Notes: a model not told the origin generated them from the sequence alone. A stretch of DNA of 64,000 nucleotides from Acidobacteriota bacterium (GCA_021325515.1 JAJPHC010000035.1:1-64000), one strand, 5' to 3'. Counted from the first letter of the stretch, positions 17,660 to 27,095 are shown. Translations and numbers: made by a program.

Positions 17660-20600
17660 CCAAACGTCTACTCCTTGCAGGTGCGCTTCTCTCCCTTCTC
17701 ATCGTCACCCCCGCCAACGCGCAGTACTTCGGCCGCAACAAGGTGCAGTGGGAGAACTTCAAGTTCAAGACGCTGCAGACACCGCATTTCGACATCTACT
17801 ACTACGATCAGGAAGCAGATGTCGTGAACGACGTCGGCCGCATGGCCGAGCGCTGGTATGACCGGCTCTCACGAACGTTCAATCACACGTTCAACCGCAA
17901 GCCGATCGTCCTCTACGCCAACAGCGCCGACTTCCAGCAGACCACGACGACCGGCGGTCTGATCGGCGAAGGCACCGGTGGCTTCACCGACGAGTTCATG
18001 AATCGCGTCGTGCTGCCGCTGACCGGCAACTACGCCGACAACGATCACGTCCTCGGCCACGAGCTGGTGCACGTGTTCCAGTACGACATCGCCGCGACGC
18101 AGGTCGCGAGCCGCCGCCGCTTCTCGCTCGAGCAGCTCCCGCTCTGGCTCGTCGAAGGAATGGCGGAGTACTTCTCGAAGGGCCGCGTCGATCCGCTCAC
18201 CGCGATGTGGATCCGCGATGCGACGATTCACGATCGCCTTCCGAATCTCCGGAAGCTGAGCGACCCGCGCTACTTCCCCTATCGCTACGGCGAGGCGCTG
18301 CTCGCGTACATCGGCGGACGCTTCGGCGACGAGGCAGTCATCCGCTACTTCCTCGCCGCGGGACAGGTCGGCATCGACGCAGCGTTCGAACATGCGACGG
18401 GCATCTCGTCGAAGCAGCTCTTCGCCGACTGGCAGGCCGCGTCGCACGAGCTCTACGATCCCGTCGTCAACGATCGCCCCAAGCTCCTCGGCACTCCGAT
18501 CCTCGGGACGAAGAGAACGAAGGGCGATCTGAACGTCGGACCGGCGCTCAGTCCCGACGGCCGCTACATCGCCTTCCTCTCCACGCGCGACATCTTCGAC
18601 ATCGACCTCTTCCTCGCGGATGCGAAGACGGGGCGCATCATCCGCAAGCTCGTCTCCGCCGATCGCGATCCGCACATGGACGCGCTGCGCTTCATCGACA
18701 GCGCCGGAAGCTGGTCCCCCGATTCCACCCGGCTCGCGTTCGTCGTCTTCGAGAAGGGCGACAACTATCTGGCCATCGTCGACGCGAGCTCGGGACGCAT
18801 CGAGCACATCCGCATTCCGGGGATCGACGCGCTCACCGCTCCGGCGTGGTCGCCGGACGGGCACACGATCGCGATCTCCGGCCAGGCGACCGGCGTCACC
18901 GATCTCTATCTCTACGACCTCAACACGAAGAGCGTGCGGCAACTGACGAACGATCGCTTTGCCGATCTGCAGCCGGCATGGTCGCCGGACGGAAAGACGA
19001 TCGCGTTCATGACCGATCGCGGCAGCAACACGAATCTCGCAGAGCTGCGCTTCAGCGACTTCGGCATCTCCACGATCGACGTCGCGACCGCGCGCATCAC
19101 GAACCTGCCGCTCTTCCCGCACGCGAAGCACATCGATCCGCAATACGCGCCCGACGGTTCGATCTACTTCGTCGCGAATCCGGAAGGCGTGCCCGATGTC
19201 TATCGCTACACGCCGGCAACCGACAAGATCGAGCGGATCACGCACGTGCAGACGGGCGTCTCCGGAATCACGGAGACGTCGCCGGCACTCTCCGTCGCGA
19301 TGGGCAGCGGCGATCTCGCCTTCTCGCTGTATGAAGAGGACGACTACAACATCTACACGCTGCCGCCGTCGCCGGGCGGCATCGCGGTCGCGCGCAATGC
19401 GGTGACGGAGATGGCGCGCGGCGCGGTGCTGCCGCCCTTCCGCGCCACAGGATCGGAGATCACTTCGTACCTCATGAATCCGACGGCGGGCCTGCCTGCC
19501 GATTCGACGACGTATCGCACGCGCCCCTACAACTCTTCGCTGCACCTCGCCTACCTCGGTCCTCCGTCGGTCGGCGTCGCGGCGGATCAATACGGCTACG
19601 GCGTCGGCGGCAGTGTCGCTGCCGAGTTCACCGACATCCTCGGCCGTCATGATGTCGGCGTCTCCATCCAGAGCGGCGGCTACGGCAGCGGCGGCGGCAG
19701 CTTCGGCGATCAGATCGGCGGCGAGGCCTACTACCTGAATCAGACGCACCGCTTCAACTGGGGGGCGGATGTCGTCCATCTTCCGTATGTCAGCATCTAC
19801 CCCGCGCAGGGGCAGACCGTCATCAACCTCAACGGACAGCAGGTCGTTGCCGACGTGCTGCAGCAGATCCGCGAGGTGCAGACGATCAACGACGTGTCGG
19901 GCGTCGCGCAGTATCCGTTCAACACCACGCAGCGCGTCGAAGTGACGGCCGGCCTGCAGCGCTACAGCTACAAGGCCGATGTCGAGACGCTGCTCATCGT
20001 CGGCAATCAGGTGATCAGCGATGAGCTGTCGAAGCTGCCCGGCGCATTCGCGGTGACGACGCGCAAAGTCGGCGCGGCCTACGTCGGCGACAGCTCGGTG
20101 TTCGGCTTCATCTCGCCCGTGCGCGGCAGCCGCTATCGCTACGAGGTCGACTCGCTGACCGGCGATCTCAAGTTCACGACCGCACTCGCCGACTACCGCA
20201 AGTACTTCTTCATGCGTCCGGTCACGTTTGCCATTCGCGGACTTCACTACGGGCGGTACGGACATGACTCGGAAAGCGGCGTGCTGTCTCCGCTGTACGT
20301 CGGAGAGCCGGGACTGGTGCGCGGCTACGATCCCTATTCGATCGGGCCGGATGAGTGCACGAACGCAACGGCATCCGATCCCTGCCCCGTGCTCAGCCGC
20401 CTCATCGGATCGCGCATCGCGATCGCGAGCGCGGAAGTGCGCTTCCCGCTGCTCGGCACGAAAGAGTATGGGCTGTTCAGCACCTCGTTCCTGCCGACGG
20501 AGTTCGCCGCGTTCGTCGACGCCGGCGAGGCGTGGCACAGCGGACAACATCCGAAGTTCGCGTTCAAGACGAACACCACGGAGCTCGAGCCGGTGTACAG

Positions 20601-20721
20601 CGTCGGCGCGAGCCTGCGGATGCTGCTCGCCTACATCCCACTCGAGTTCTACGCAGCCAAGCCGTTCCAGCGACCCGGCCAGGGCATCGTGTACGGCTTC
20701 AACATCATTCCCGGCTGGTAG
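17656..20721 (+). CDS. Secreted protease-like / WD40-PD40 propeller / beta-barrel protein
   Basis: The 1021-residue protein has a signal peptide (about 1-22, PANAQ). Next is a peptidase-MA-like region with a complete HExxH (HVLGHELVHVFQ, residue ~135) and a later Glu candidate in LVEGMAEYFS. A TolB/PD40-type beta-propeller follows from about 285 to 560, with repeated LSPDGRYIAF, WSPDG-x-TIA blocks. The last ~400 residues are Gly- and Tyr-rich beta strands resembling an Omp85/surface-antigen barrel (YRYEVDSLTGDLKF, late GLFSTSFLPTEFAAFVDAGEAW). Known relatives in Acidobacteria-like genomes are uncharacterised. It may be an outer-membrane protease or insertion factor. AGGT lies 6 bases before ATG 17656. 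Confidence 0.8.
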   Translation: MTKRLLLAGALLSLLIVTPANAQYFGRNKVQWENFKFKTLQTPHFDIYYYDQEADVVNDVGRMAERWYDRLSRTFNHTFNRKPIVLYANSADFQQTTTTGGLIGEGTGGFTDEFMNRVVLPLTGNYADNDHVLGHELVHVFQYDIAATQVASRRRFSLEQLPLWLVEGMAEYFSKGRVDPLTAMWIRDATIHDRLPNLRKLSDPRYFPYRYGEALLAYIGGRFGDEAVIRYFLAAGQVGIDAAFEHATGISSKQLFADWQAASHELYDPVVNDRPKLLGTPILGTKRTKGDLNVGPALSPDGRYIAFLSTRDIFDIDLFLADAKTGRIIRKLVSADRDPHMDALRFIDSAGSWSPDSTRLAFVVFEKGDNYLAIVDASSGRIEHIRIPGIDALTAPAWSPDGHTIAISGQATGVTDLYLYDLNTKSVRQLTNDRFADLQPAWSPDGKTIAFMTDRGSNTNLAELRFSDFGISTIDVATARITNLPLFPHAKHIDPQYAPDGSIYFVANPEGVPDVYRYTPATDKIERITHVQTGVSGITETSPALSVAMGSGDLAFSLYEEDDYNIYTLPPSPGGIAVARNAVTEMARGAVLPPFRATGSEITSYLMNPTAGLPADSTTYRTRPYNSSLHLAYLGPPSVGVAADQYGYGVGGSVAAEFTDILGRHDVGVSIQSGGYGSGGGSFGDQIGGEAYYLNQTHRFNWGADVVHLPYVSIYPAQGQTVINLNGQQVVADVLQQIREVQTINDVSGVAQYPFNTTQRVEVTAGLQRYSYKADVETLLIVGNQVISDELSKLPGAFAVTTRKVGAAYVGDSSVFGFISPVRGSRYRYEVDSLTGDLKFTTALADYRKYFFMRPVTFAIRGLHYGRYGHDSESGVLSPLYVGEPGLVRGYDPYSIGPDECTNATASDPCPVLSRLIGSRIAIASAEVRFPLLGTKEYGLFSTSFLPTEFAAFVDAGEAWHSGQHPKFAFKTNTTELEPVYSVGASLRMLLAYIPLEFYAAKPFQRPGQGIVYGFNIIPGW

Positions 20722-20727
20722 CTTCGT

Positions 20728-20759
20728 CCCCCTCTCCCCGCCTGGGCGGGGAGAGGGGG
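20728..20759. terminator. Long GC-rich hairpin between convergent genes
   Basis: Perfect 15-base arms (20728-20742 and 20745-20759, CCCCCTCTCCCCGCC and its complement) surround a 2-base loop. It lies seven bases after the surface-protein stop and just before the end of the convergent gene. There is no U-tract, so it may be a dispersed palindromic repeat acting as an RNA stabiliser or a two-way barrier. Confidence 0.6.
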
Positions 20760-20772
20760 TAGAGGTGAAGAG

Positions 20773-21309
20773 CTACTTTCCTTCGGTCGCCTTCAATCCC
20801 TGCGCGCCGAGCTCCGACAGCGCGCGCACGTGAGCCGCGATCAACTCCTGCACGCGCAGCCAGGCGAGGGTTTCTTCTTCGAGGCGTGTCGCATCGCGGA
20901 CGACGACACGCGATGCGGAATTGAGTGCGTGCTCGCGCAACTGCGAACGAAGCCGGCCGAAGTCCGCACTCATCGGACTGCGGCGCGCCGCTTCGAGCTC
21001 CTGGCGAACCTTGATCACTCCCTGCTTCACGTAGAAATCGGGACAGACGCGTTCCGCCGCCTGCACTTCTTCGAACGCCTTCTGAATCGCGCTCTCCGGC
21101 TGCATCGCATCGGCCAGTGCATCATCGGCCGTCCGAAGATGCCGCAGGACTTCGATATTTTTCTCGATGGTCTCCCGCAACGCGGCAAGCTGCTCGGACG
21201 CCTGCTTGATCGACATCTCCGCGTTCATCGGATGCGCCGCAGGAAAACTGCGAGGCACAGGTTGCGCGGCAACGCCGGCGCAGAAGAAAAAAAGGAAGAG
21301 TGTGCGCAT
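20773..21309 (-). CDS. Secreted coiled-coil hypothetical protein, 178 aa
   Basis: An N-terminal signal peptide (about 1-15, FFFCAGVAAQ) is followed by an all-helical, charge-rich sequence with coiled-coil heptads around residues 33-65 and 85-150. Family unknown. The protein contains one Cys in the mature part (VCPDFY). It is the gene downstream of the membrane protein at 21359-21910 on the same strand (49-base gap), so cotranscription is possible. Confidence 0.6.
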   Translation of the reverse strand: MRTLFLFFFCAGVAAQPVPRSFPAAHPMNAEMSIKQASEQLAALRETIEKNIEVLRHLRTADDALADAMQPESAIQKAFEEVQAAERVCPDFYVKQGVIKVRQELEAARRSPMSADFGRLRSQLREHALNSASRVVVRDATRLEEETLAWLRVQELIAAHVRALSELGAQGLKATEGK

Positions 21310-21358
21310 GCCGGTCAGACGTCCGCCAGGCCGGCAAGGTTCCCGTTAAAGCTTCTGC

Positions 21359-21910
21359 TCATCGCGGCCACAGCCAGCCGAACGTTCCCGCCATCAGCAG
21401 CGCGTACACCAGCCCGTCGATCATCTCCTTGAACGTGACGAGCCACGGCTTCGAGTACCAGCACGAGTCGCTCACATGCGCGAAGCCGAATGCGAGGAAC
21501 GCGGCGGTGCCGGCGACGCGGAAGATCGCGCGATAGTGAGTGCCGGCGGCCATCGTGTGGCCGGTGAGGTACGCGACGAACGTTCCCACCACGAGGAGAA
21601 AGACGAACCACAACGCGAGACTCTTTCCGAGCTCGAACCGCCCCGGATTGCGCACGAGGAGAAACGCGGCGGGCTTCTGCTGCATCGCTTCGCGCTCTTC
21701 CTTCGACAGCTTCCCCCAGTCGACGCACGGCACGATGTACTGCCCGCTCTTCGCGGAGACGAGCGCGTCCTGCACCGTCTTCTCCTGTTCGAGGCGGCCG
21801 TAGTCGGGCCGGTGCCAGAAGGGCAGCGCCATCCAGAGAATGTTGCTGGCGATGAAAACGAAGACAGCCGACAGCACGATCGGCAGCCAGAGCATCGAAA
21901 GTGTGACCAT
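21359..21910 (-). CDS. Inner-membrane hypothetical protein, 183 aa
   Basis: Four membrane segments are visible (about 6-28, 96-116, 128-148, 160-178), with a cytoplasmic or periplasmic loop of about 65 residues between the first and second (WGKLSKEEREAMQQKPAAF). Conserved-looking aromatic residues (ILWMALPFWHRPDYGRL) follow TM1. I do not recognise a named family. It is divergent from the zincin gene, with only 21 bases between the start codons, so they share a promoter region. Confidence 0.65.
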   Translation of the reverse strand: MVTLSMLWLPIVLSAVFVFIASNILWMALPFWHRPDYGRLEQEKTVQDALVSAKSGQYIVPCVDWGKLSKEEREAMQQKPAAFLLVRNPGRFELGKSLALWFVFLLVVGTFVAYLTGHTMAAGTHYRAIFRVAGTAAFLAFGFAHVSDSCWYSKPWLVTFKEMIDGLVYALLMAGTFGWLWPR

Positions 21911-21931
21911 CGTGACCTCCCTGAGACGACA

Positions 21932-22297
21932 ATGATGCCCGTGAGTGTCACGGAACGCGAGTTCGAGCAGTTCGTCGAAGAGGCGATCGAAGCATTGCCG
22001 CAGCAGTTCGCGAAACTACTCCACAACATCGCCGTCGTCGTCGAGGAGGAACCGTCCGCCGATGATCTCGATGTTCTCGACGACGGCGACGACGAGCTCC
22101 TCGGCATCTATCGCGGAACACCGATGACGCAGCGCACGCACGACATGGTGCTGATGCCTGATCAGATCGCGATCTTCCGCGGCCCGATCCTCCGCGTCAC
22201 GCGCAACCGCCGCGATGCCGTGCGCCAGATCCGCGAGACCGTCATCCACGAGCTCGGCCACTATTTCGGCCTCGACGACGACGATATGGTTTTCTGA
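21932..22297 (+). CDS. Minimal zincin metallopeptidase
   Basis: The 121-residue protein ends in HELGHYFGLDDDDM, the HExxHxxGxxD signature of the small zincin family (Zincin_1/PF06262 type). The rest is a short acidic helical domain. The family is widespread, cytoplasmic and of unknown substrate. ATG 21932 and ATG 21935 are both possible starts. Its length is typical for the family. Confidence 0.88.
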   Translation: MMPVSVTEREFEQFVEEAIEALPQQFAKLLHNIAVVVEEEPSADDLDVLDDGDDELLGIYRGTPMTQRTHDMVLMPDQIAIFRGPILRVTRNRRDAVRQIRETVIHELGHYFGLDDDDMVF

Positions 22298-22335
22298 TCG
22301 CCTGCTCGTGCATCCAACTCGACGTTGGAGGCACC

Positions 22336-24015
22336 ATGAAACGCGCAATCGCCGCTCTCATCCTCATCGCTCTCGTCCCCTTCTCCTGCAGAAAAGAAGA
22401 AGCGAGCCTCGCACCCATCGCTGCAACTCACCGCCACCGCGCAGTCGCCGACCGGAAGGACATCACCGTCACGTCGACGGTGTCTCCGCAGGCGGCACCG
22501 CCGCCTCCGCCGCCGCGATACGAGTACGCCAATGCTCCGAAGAGCGGCGTCGAGGGAGGCGTCGTGGGTGGTGTCGCAGGCGGTGTCATGGGCGGCGTGG
22601 TGGGCGGATCGCCTGCGGACCTGCCGCATCCCACGTACGCGGCGATCGCCGAGCATGACTTCTTCAACACGAGCGAGGAAGCGATGACGACGTTCTCGAT
22701 CGACGTCGACCGCGCGTCGTATGCGAACATCCGCCGCTTTCTCGCGCACAACCAGCTTCCGCCGGCGGATGCCGTCCGCATCGAGGAGATGGTCAACTAC
22801 TTTACTTATGCGCTTCCCCAGCCGAAGGGCGAAGATCCCTTCTCCATCACCACGGAAGTCTCAGGATGTCCGTGGAATCCCCAGCACCGGCTGATGCGCG
22901 TCGCCATTCAGGGCCGCAATCTCGACGAGTGGAAGATGGCGCCGAACAATCTCGTCTTCCTGCTCGATGTCTCCGGCTCGATGTCGCCGCCCGAACGTCT
23001 GCCGCTGATCAAGTCCGCGTTCCGGCTGCTCGTCGATCGCCTGCGGCCGCAGGACAAAGTCTCCATCGTCGTCTACGCCGGCGCAGCAGGCGTCGTGCTG
23101 CCGCCGACTTCCGGCGCCGACAAACCGGCGATCCTCGCCGCACTCAACCGGCTCGAGGCCGGCGGCTCCACGGCAGGGGCGCAGGGCATCGAGCTCGCCT
23201 ACCGGATGGCGGAAGAATCCTTCGATCCCGACGCGAACAATCGCGTGATCCTCGCGACCGACGGCGACTTCAACGTCGGCATCTCCTCGATCGACGATCT
23301 GCAGAAGCTCATCGAAGCGAAGCGCGAGAAGAAGATCTTCCTCACCACGATCGGCGTCGGCGACGACAACTATCGCGATGACATGCTCGAGATGCTCGCC
23401 GACAAGGGGAACGGCAACTACGCCTATCTCGACTCGATGAAAGAGGCCGAGAAGGTTTTCCGGAGCGAGTTGACCGGCACGCTGGTGACGATCGCGAAGG
23501 ATGTGAAGGTGCAGATCCAGTTCGATCCGTCACGCGTCGAGTCGTACCGACAGATCGGCTACGAGAACCGCGCGCTCGAGAACAAGGACTTCGAAGACGA
23601 CACGAAGGATGCCGGCGAGCTCGGCGCGGGCCACTCCGTCACCGCGCTGTACGAGCTCGTGATGAAGGGCAACGCGAAGGGATCCGTCGCCGCCGTACGC
23701 CTCCGCTACAAGCAACCCACCGGAGACACGAGCAAGCTGATCACCTCCTCGGTCGTCGACGAAGGAGTGAGCGAATACGCAGCGTCGGGCGACATGAAGT
23801 TCGCAGCGGCCGTGGCCGAATTCGGCATGCTGCTCCGCAACTCGCCTCACAAGGCGAAAGCGTCGTACGAAGATGTCGCCTCACTCGCGCGCAGCGCCCG
23901 CGGCGCAGACATCGACGGCTACCGCGATGAGCTCCTCCGAATGGTCGACACGTCGCAATCGCTGACCAGGCAACTGGCAGCAGGCAGCCGGCAGTTGGAG
24001 GATCACGCTCGTTGA
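22336..24015 (+). CDS. VWA-domain lipoprotein (YfbK-like)
   Basis: The 559-residue protein has a signal sequence with a lipobox-like LVPFSC (Cys ~18), followed by a Pro-rich stretch and a Gly/Val-rich repeat (residues ~75-92). A von Willebrand-associated N-terminal domain (FSIDVDRASYANIRR) comes next, then the VWA domain with MIDAS motif DVSGSMSPPE near 218, and a YfbK-type C-terminal domain ending about residue 545. It likely binds a partner through a metal ion at the cell surface. AGGC sits four bases before ATG 22336. The last ~15 residues (QLAAGSRQLEDHAR) look like run-on sequence before the GC-rich repeat. Confidence 0.88.
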   Translation: MKRAIAALILIALVPFSCRKEEASLAPIAATHRHRAVADRKDITVTSTVSPQAAPPPPPPRYEYANAPKSGVEGGVVGGVAGGVMGGVVGGSPADLPHPTYAAIAEHDFFNTSEEAMTTFSIDVDRASYANIRRFLAHNQLPPADAVRIEEMVNYFTYALPQPKGEDPFSITTEVSGCPWNPQHRLMRVAIQGRNLDEWKMAPNNLVFLLDVSGSMSPPERLPLIKSAFRLLVDRLRPQDKVSIVVYAGAAGVVLPPTSGADKPAILAALNRLEAGGSTAGAQGIELAYRMAEESFDPDANNRVILATDGDFNVGISSIDDLQKLIEAKREKKIFLTTIGVGDDNYRDDMLEMLADKGNGNYAYLDSMKEAEKVFRSELTGTLVTIAKDVKVQIQFDPSRVESYRQIGYENRALENKDFEDDTKDAGELGAGHSVTALYELVMKGNAKGSVAAVRLRYKQPTGDTSKLITSSVVDEGVSEYAASGDMKFAAAVAEFGMLLRNSPHKAKASYEDVASLARSARGADIDGYRDELLRMVDTSQSLTRQLAAGSRQLEDHAR

Positions 24016-24019
24016 GGTC

Positions 24020-24090
24020 GCGCGGGCTCGCGGGTTTGGTAGCGACGCGCGGAATCCACCGCGAGCCCGCAAGCCCGCGAGCCCCCGAAC
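24020..24090. repeat. GC-rich inverted element (copy B)
   Basis: GCGCGGGCTCGCGGGTTTGG is followed by TCCACCGCGAGCCCGC and CCGCGAGCCCC, allowing a hairpin. It shares both arms and their order with 17030-17090. It lies between the convergent ends of the VWA and FKBP genes. Confidence 0.5.
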
Positions 24091-24092
24091 CC

Positions 24093-24791
24093 CTAAAACG
24101 AAATCAGTTCCACATCGAACACCAGCATCCCCTGCGGCTTCGACTTGTCATCCGCGTAGGCGAGGCGCGCCGGGATCCAGAATCTCACGACCTCCCCTTC
24201 CGTCATCAACTGCAGCCCCTCGGACCATCCCGGAATCACGGCGTCGACGGGGAACTCCGCAGGCTGTTCGCGCACGACGGAGCTGTCGAACATCTTCCCG
24301 TCGGTCGTCCAGCCGCTGTAGTGCACGCGAACCTTTCCGCGTCGCGACGGATGTCTCTCGCCCGTGCCCGGCTTGAGGATCTTGTACGCGAGACCTGATC
24401 TCGTCTTCACCGCATCCGCCGGCGGCGCAGCCACATCTTCCGGCACCGCGGGAGGATGAATGATGCGCACCAGCTCCGTGTCGATGATCAGCTTGTCTGC
24501 GGGAAGCCACGCGCGGCGCTGCTCGCCCTCAACCATGCGCTGCACCACATCGCGCCAGCCGCCTTTCAGCTTCTCCACGGCGACGATGCCAGCCCGCGGA
24601 TCTTCGACGGAGTCGACCTGCTTCCCCTCGAGATTCCAGAGCGTGTAGTGCAGCTTGACGTAGTCAGTCGCCGCGGCATGCGCGGTTCCCTTCCCCTCAA
24701 CCAGCACCTGCATCGAGACGCCGGACGGAGTGACCTCCGCGTTCGCGGGTGGCTGCAACGAGAGAGCGACGGCAGCAAGAATTCCGATCAT
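24093..24791 (-). CDS. Exported double-FKBP-domain peptidyl-prolyl isomerase (2)
   Basis: The 232-residue protein has an N-terminal hydrophobic signal (about 1-18, ANAE) and two FKBP-like domains. The first (about 30-110) is divergent; the second (about 128-232) has the canonical core VRVHYSGWTTDGKMFDSS, VIPGWSEGLQLMTEGE and LVFDVELISF. It should speed proline cis-trans isomerisation of periplasmic proteins. Its start overlaps the stop of the upstream paralogue by four bases. The pair probably arose by tandem duplication. Confidence 0.88.
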   Translation of the reverse strand: MIGILAAVALSLQPPANAEVTPSGVSMQVLVEGKGTAHAAATDYVKLHYTLWNLEGKQVDSVEDPRAGIVAVEKLKGGWRDVVQRMVEGEQRRAWLPADKLIIDTELVRIIHPPAVPEDVAAPPADAVKTRSGLAYKILKPGTGERHPSRRGKVRVHYSGWTTDGKMFDSSVVREQPAEFPVDAVIPGWSEGLQLMTEGEVVRFWIPARLAYADDKSKPQGMLVFDVELISF

Positions 24792-25582
24792 GGATGTGGT
24801 GGCCTCTGAATCTGATAGTGACCCTGCCCGCGCTTCGGCGGAATCTCACTGCTGACGGTGTAGACCTCGATGTCGAACACCAGCATCCCCTGCGGCTTGT
24901 CGGGCATGCCGCCGTAAGCCAGCTTCTCCGGCATCCAGAAGCGCGCCTTCGTGCCGCTAGTCAGCAACTGAATCGCTTCCGTCCATCCCGGAATCCCGCC
25001 GCTCACCGGAAGGCTCATCGCATCGCCGCGCACGACGGAGCTGTCGAAGAGTTTTCCATCCGCCGTCCATCCGCTGTAGTGCACGAGCACGTGATCGCCC
25101 GGTTTCGGATGCACTTGACCCGGACCCTGACGGAGGATCCTGTAGGCGAGACCGGTGGGCGTGGTGATCGCGTTGGATGGCGGCGCTGCGACATCGGCAG
25201 GAGTCTCCGGCTTCGAGATCACCTGCAGAATCCGCGTGTCGATGACGGTCTGCTGCTCCGGAATCCACGTCATCCGCTCTTCGCCCGCGACCATCTTCAT
25301 GACGTCGCGCTTCCACTCCGGACTCATCTGCGCGACATCGACGATGAGGAACTTGTTGCTGTAGTCGTCGACGAGCTGGCCGTCGTAGTGCCAGAGCACG
25401 TATTGCAGCTTGACGAAATCATTCTCCGTCGGATGATTCGTCCCCGATCCCTTTTCCACCACGCGCGTGTTGCCGAGCGGTGGCTTCGTCAGATCAGGCG
25501 GCCGTGTGAGGGTAATCGCAAGGAAGAGAGCAAGCATGGCAGCGGGCGTGAGAACGCCCACTGCCGCCGCCAGTAATCCCAA
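24788..25582 (-). CDS. Exported double-FKBP-domain peptidyl-prolyl isomerase (1)
   Basis: The 264-residue protein is a paralogue of the following gene with the same plan: hydrophobic N-terminus, a degenerate first FKBP domain (about 45-130) and a canonical second one (VLVHYSGWTADGKLFDSS, GIPGWTEAIQLL, MLVFDIEVYTV). The annotated start is TTG 25582, abutting the 9-bp repeat. ATG 25537 (MLALFLAITLTRPP) is an equally likely start and would still leave a signal segment. The C-terminal ~20 residues extend past the FKBP fold. Confidence 0.85.
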   Translation of the reverse strand: MGLLAAAVGVLTPAAMLALFLAITLTRPPDLTKPPLGNTRVVEKGSGTNHPTENDFVKLQYVLWHYDGQLVDDYSNKFLIVDVAQMSPEWKRDVMKMVAGEERMTWIPEQQTVIDTRILQVISKPETPADVAAPPSNAITTPTGLAYRILRQGPGQVHPKPGDHVLVHYSGWTADGKLFDSSVVRGDAMSLPVSGGIPGWTEAIQLLTSGTKARFWMPEKLAYGGMPDKPQGMLVFDIEVYTVSSEIPPKRGQGHYQIQRPPHP

Positions 25583-25682
25583 TGGGAGGAATGGGACGAA
25601 TGGGACCTATGGGACCTATAGGACCTATGGGTGGATTACGCCCGACCGCCTATAGGTCCGATAGGTCCCATAGGTCCTATGG
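25582..25682. repeat. 9-bp repeat array folding as a hairpin (copy 4)
   Basis: ATGGGACCTATGGGACC and TATAGGACC units on the left pair with CCTATAGGTCC, GATAGGTCCCA and TAGGTCCTAT units on the right around a loop near 25635-25650. It separates the FKBP pair from the glyoxylate-shunt genes, all transcribed leftward. Confidence 0.85.
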
Positions 25683-25686
25683 AAGC

Positions 25687-25797
25687 CTAGTCGCGCGGAA
25701 TGTGAAACGGCACTTCGTCATTCGGTGCCACGATGTACTCCCGTTCGTCATCGGGAATCCACCACATGTCGTCGTCCTGGATCTTGATCTCGTCCAT
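25687..25797 (-). CDS. Small acidic protein downstream of aceA, 36 aa
   Basis: ATG 25797 follows AAGGAGAG with a 5-base spacer, and that Shine-Dalgarno sequence overlaps the aceA stop codon, so translation is probably coupled. The 36-residue product is strongly acidic, with a central DDDMWWIPDDERE segment and end PFHIPRD, and no membrane segment. It is not recognised. It could modulate the glyoxylate-shunt enzymes, but that is a guess from position. The stop at 25687 lies next to the 9-bp repeat hairpin. Confidence 0.7.
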   Translation of the reverse strand: MDEIKIQDDDMWWIPDDEREYIVAPNDEVPFHIPRD

Positions 25798-25808
25798 TTC
25801 ATCTCTCC

Positions 25809-27095
25809 TTAAAACTGCGCTGCCTCGGTCGAGTTCTCGAGTGCGATCGTCGACGACTGTCCGGCGCTGACGATCTTCGCCACCTCACCGAAGTAACCCG
25901 TGCCCACTTCGCGCTGATGCTTGGTTGCGGTGTAGCCGTTCTTCTCGGATGCGAACTCCGCCTGCTGCAGCGCCGAGTACGCCGTCATGCCCTCGTCGCG
26001 ATACGCGCGCGCGAGCTCGTACATCGAGTGGTTGAGTGCGTGGAAGCCCGCCAGCGTGACGAACTGGAACTTGTATCCGAGCTCGCCGAGCTGCTTCTGG
26101 AACGTCGCGATCGTTTCCGCGTCGAGCTTCTTCGCCCAGTTGAACGACGGCGAGCAGTTGTACGCCAGCATCTTCCCCGGGAACTTCGCGTGCACCGCCT
26201 CGGCGAACTGCCGCGCCTCTTCGATGTCGGGAGTCGACGTCTCCATCCAGAGCAGATCGGCGTACGGTGCGTAGGCGAGCGCCCGGGCGATCGCCATCTG
26301 CAGGCCGCCGGTGATTCCGTAGAAGCCTTCGCTCGTCCGCTCGCCGGTGAGGAACGCTGCATCGCGCTCGTCGACGTCACTCGTCATCAGCGTGGCGGAG
26401 CCGGCGTCGGTGCGCGCCACGATGAGCGCCGGAACGCCGCTGACATCGGCGGCGAGGCGCGCTGCGGTGAGCGTGCGGATGAACTGCGACGTCGGCACCA
26501 GCACCTTGCCGCCGAGGTGGCCGCATTTCTTTTCGGATGCGAGCTGATCTTCGAAGTGAACCGCGGCGGCTCCCGCTTCGATCATCAGCTTCATCAACTC
26601 GAATGCGTTCAGCGTTCCGCCGAAGCCTGCTTCCGCATCGGCGACGATCGGCGCGAACCAGTGGGTCGTCGGAGTCTTTCCTTCCGCGCACTCGATCTGA
26701 TCGGCGCGCTGCAACGCCTGGTTAATCCGCTTCACGACCTGCGGCACCGAGTTCGACGGATAGAGACTCTGGTCGGGATACATGTGCCCGGCGAGATTGG
26801 CGTCCGCGGCGACCTGCCATCCGGAGAGGTAGATGGCTTTGAGGCCGGCGCGCACCTGCTGAATGGCCTGATTGCCGGTCAGCGCGCCGAGGGCCGCGAC
26901 GTAAGGCTCTTCGTGAAGAAGGCGCCAGAGACGATCCGCACCCAGCTCGGCGAGCGTGTACTCGATGTCGATCGAGCCGCGAAGACGCAGCACGTCTTCG
27001 GCCGAGTAGGTACGGGTGATGCCGTCCCAGCGCGGGTTGGTTTCCCAGTCACGTTCGATCTGCTTCGGGTCGCGAACTGCCTTGAGCTTTGCCAT
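25809..27095 (-). CDS. aceA: Isocitrate lyase
   Basis: The 428-residue enzyme cleaves isocitrate to glyoxylate and succinate, the first step of the glyoxylate shunt, in the cytoplasm. The catalytic loop KKCGHLGGK is present near residue 188, as are [10 protein letters not shown] and WMETSTPD blocks. Length is typical of bacterial class I isocitrate lyases. It lies 47 bases downstream of aceB in the same direction, with a hairpin between them, and is followed by the 36-codon ORF. Shunt genes are usually induced on acetate or fatty acids. Confidence 0.97.
   Translation of the reverse strand: MAKLKAVRDPKQIERDWETNPRWDGITRTYSAEDVLRLRGSIDIEYTLAELGADRLWRLLHEEPYVAALGALTGNQAIQQVRAGLKAIYLSGWQVAADANLAGHMYPDQSLYPSNSVPQVVKRINQALQRADQIECAEGKTPTTHWFAPIVADAEAGFGGTLNAFELMKLMIEAGAAAVHFEDQLASEKKCGHLGGKVLVPTSQFIRTLTAARLAADVSGVPALIVARTDAGSATLMTSDVDERDAAFLTGERTSEGFYGITGGLQMAIARALAYAPYADLLWMETSTPDIEEARQFAEAVHAKFPGKMLAYNCSPSFNWAKKLDAETIATFQKQLGELGYKFQFVTLAGFHALNHSMYELARAYRDEGMTAYSALQQAEFASEKNGYTATKHQREVGTGYFGEVAKIVSAGQSSTIALENSTEAAQF

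Noticed and set aside
17869-20550. 893-codon antisense ORF
   Set aside because: It lies entirely opposite the surface-protein gene, has no domains and reflects high-GC codon bias in the opposite strand.
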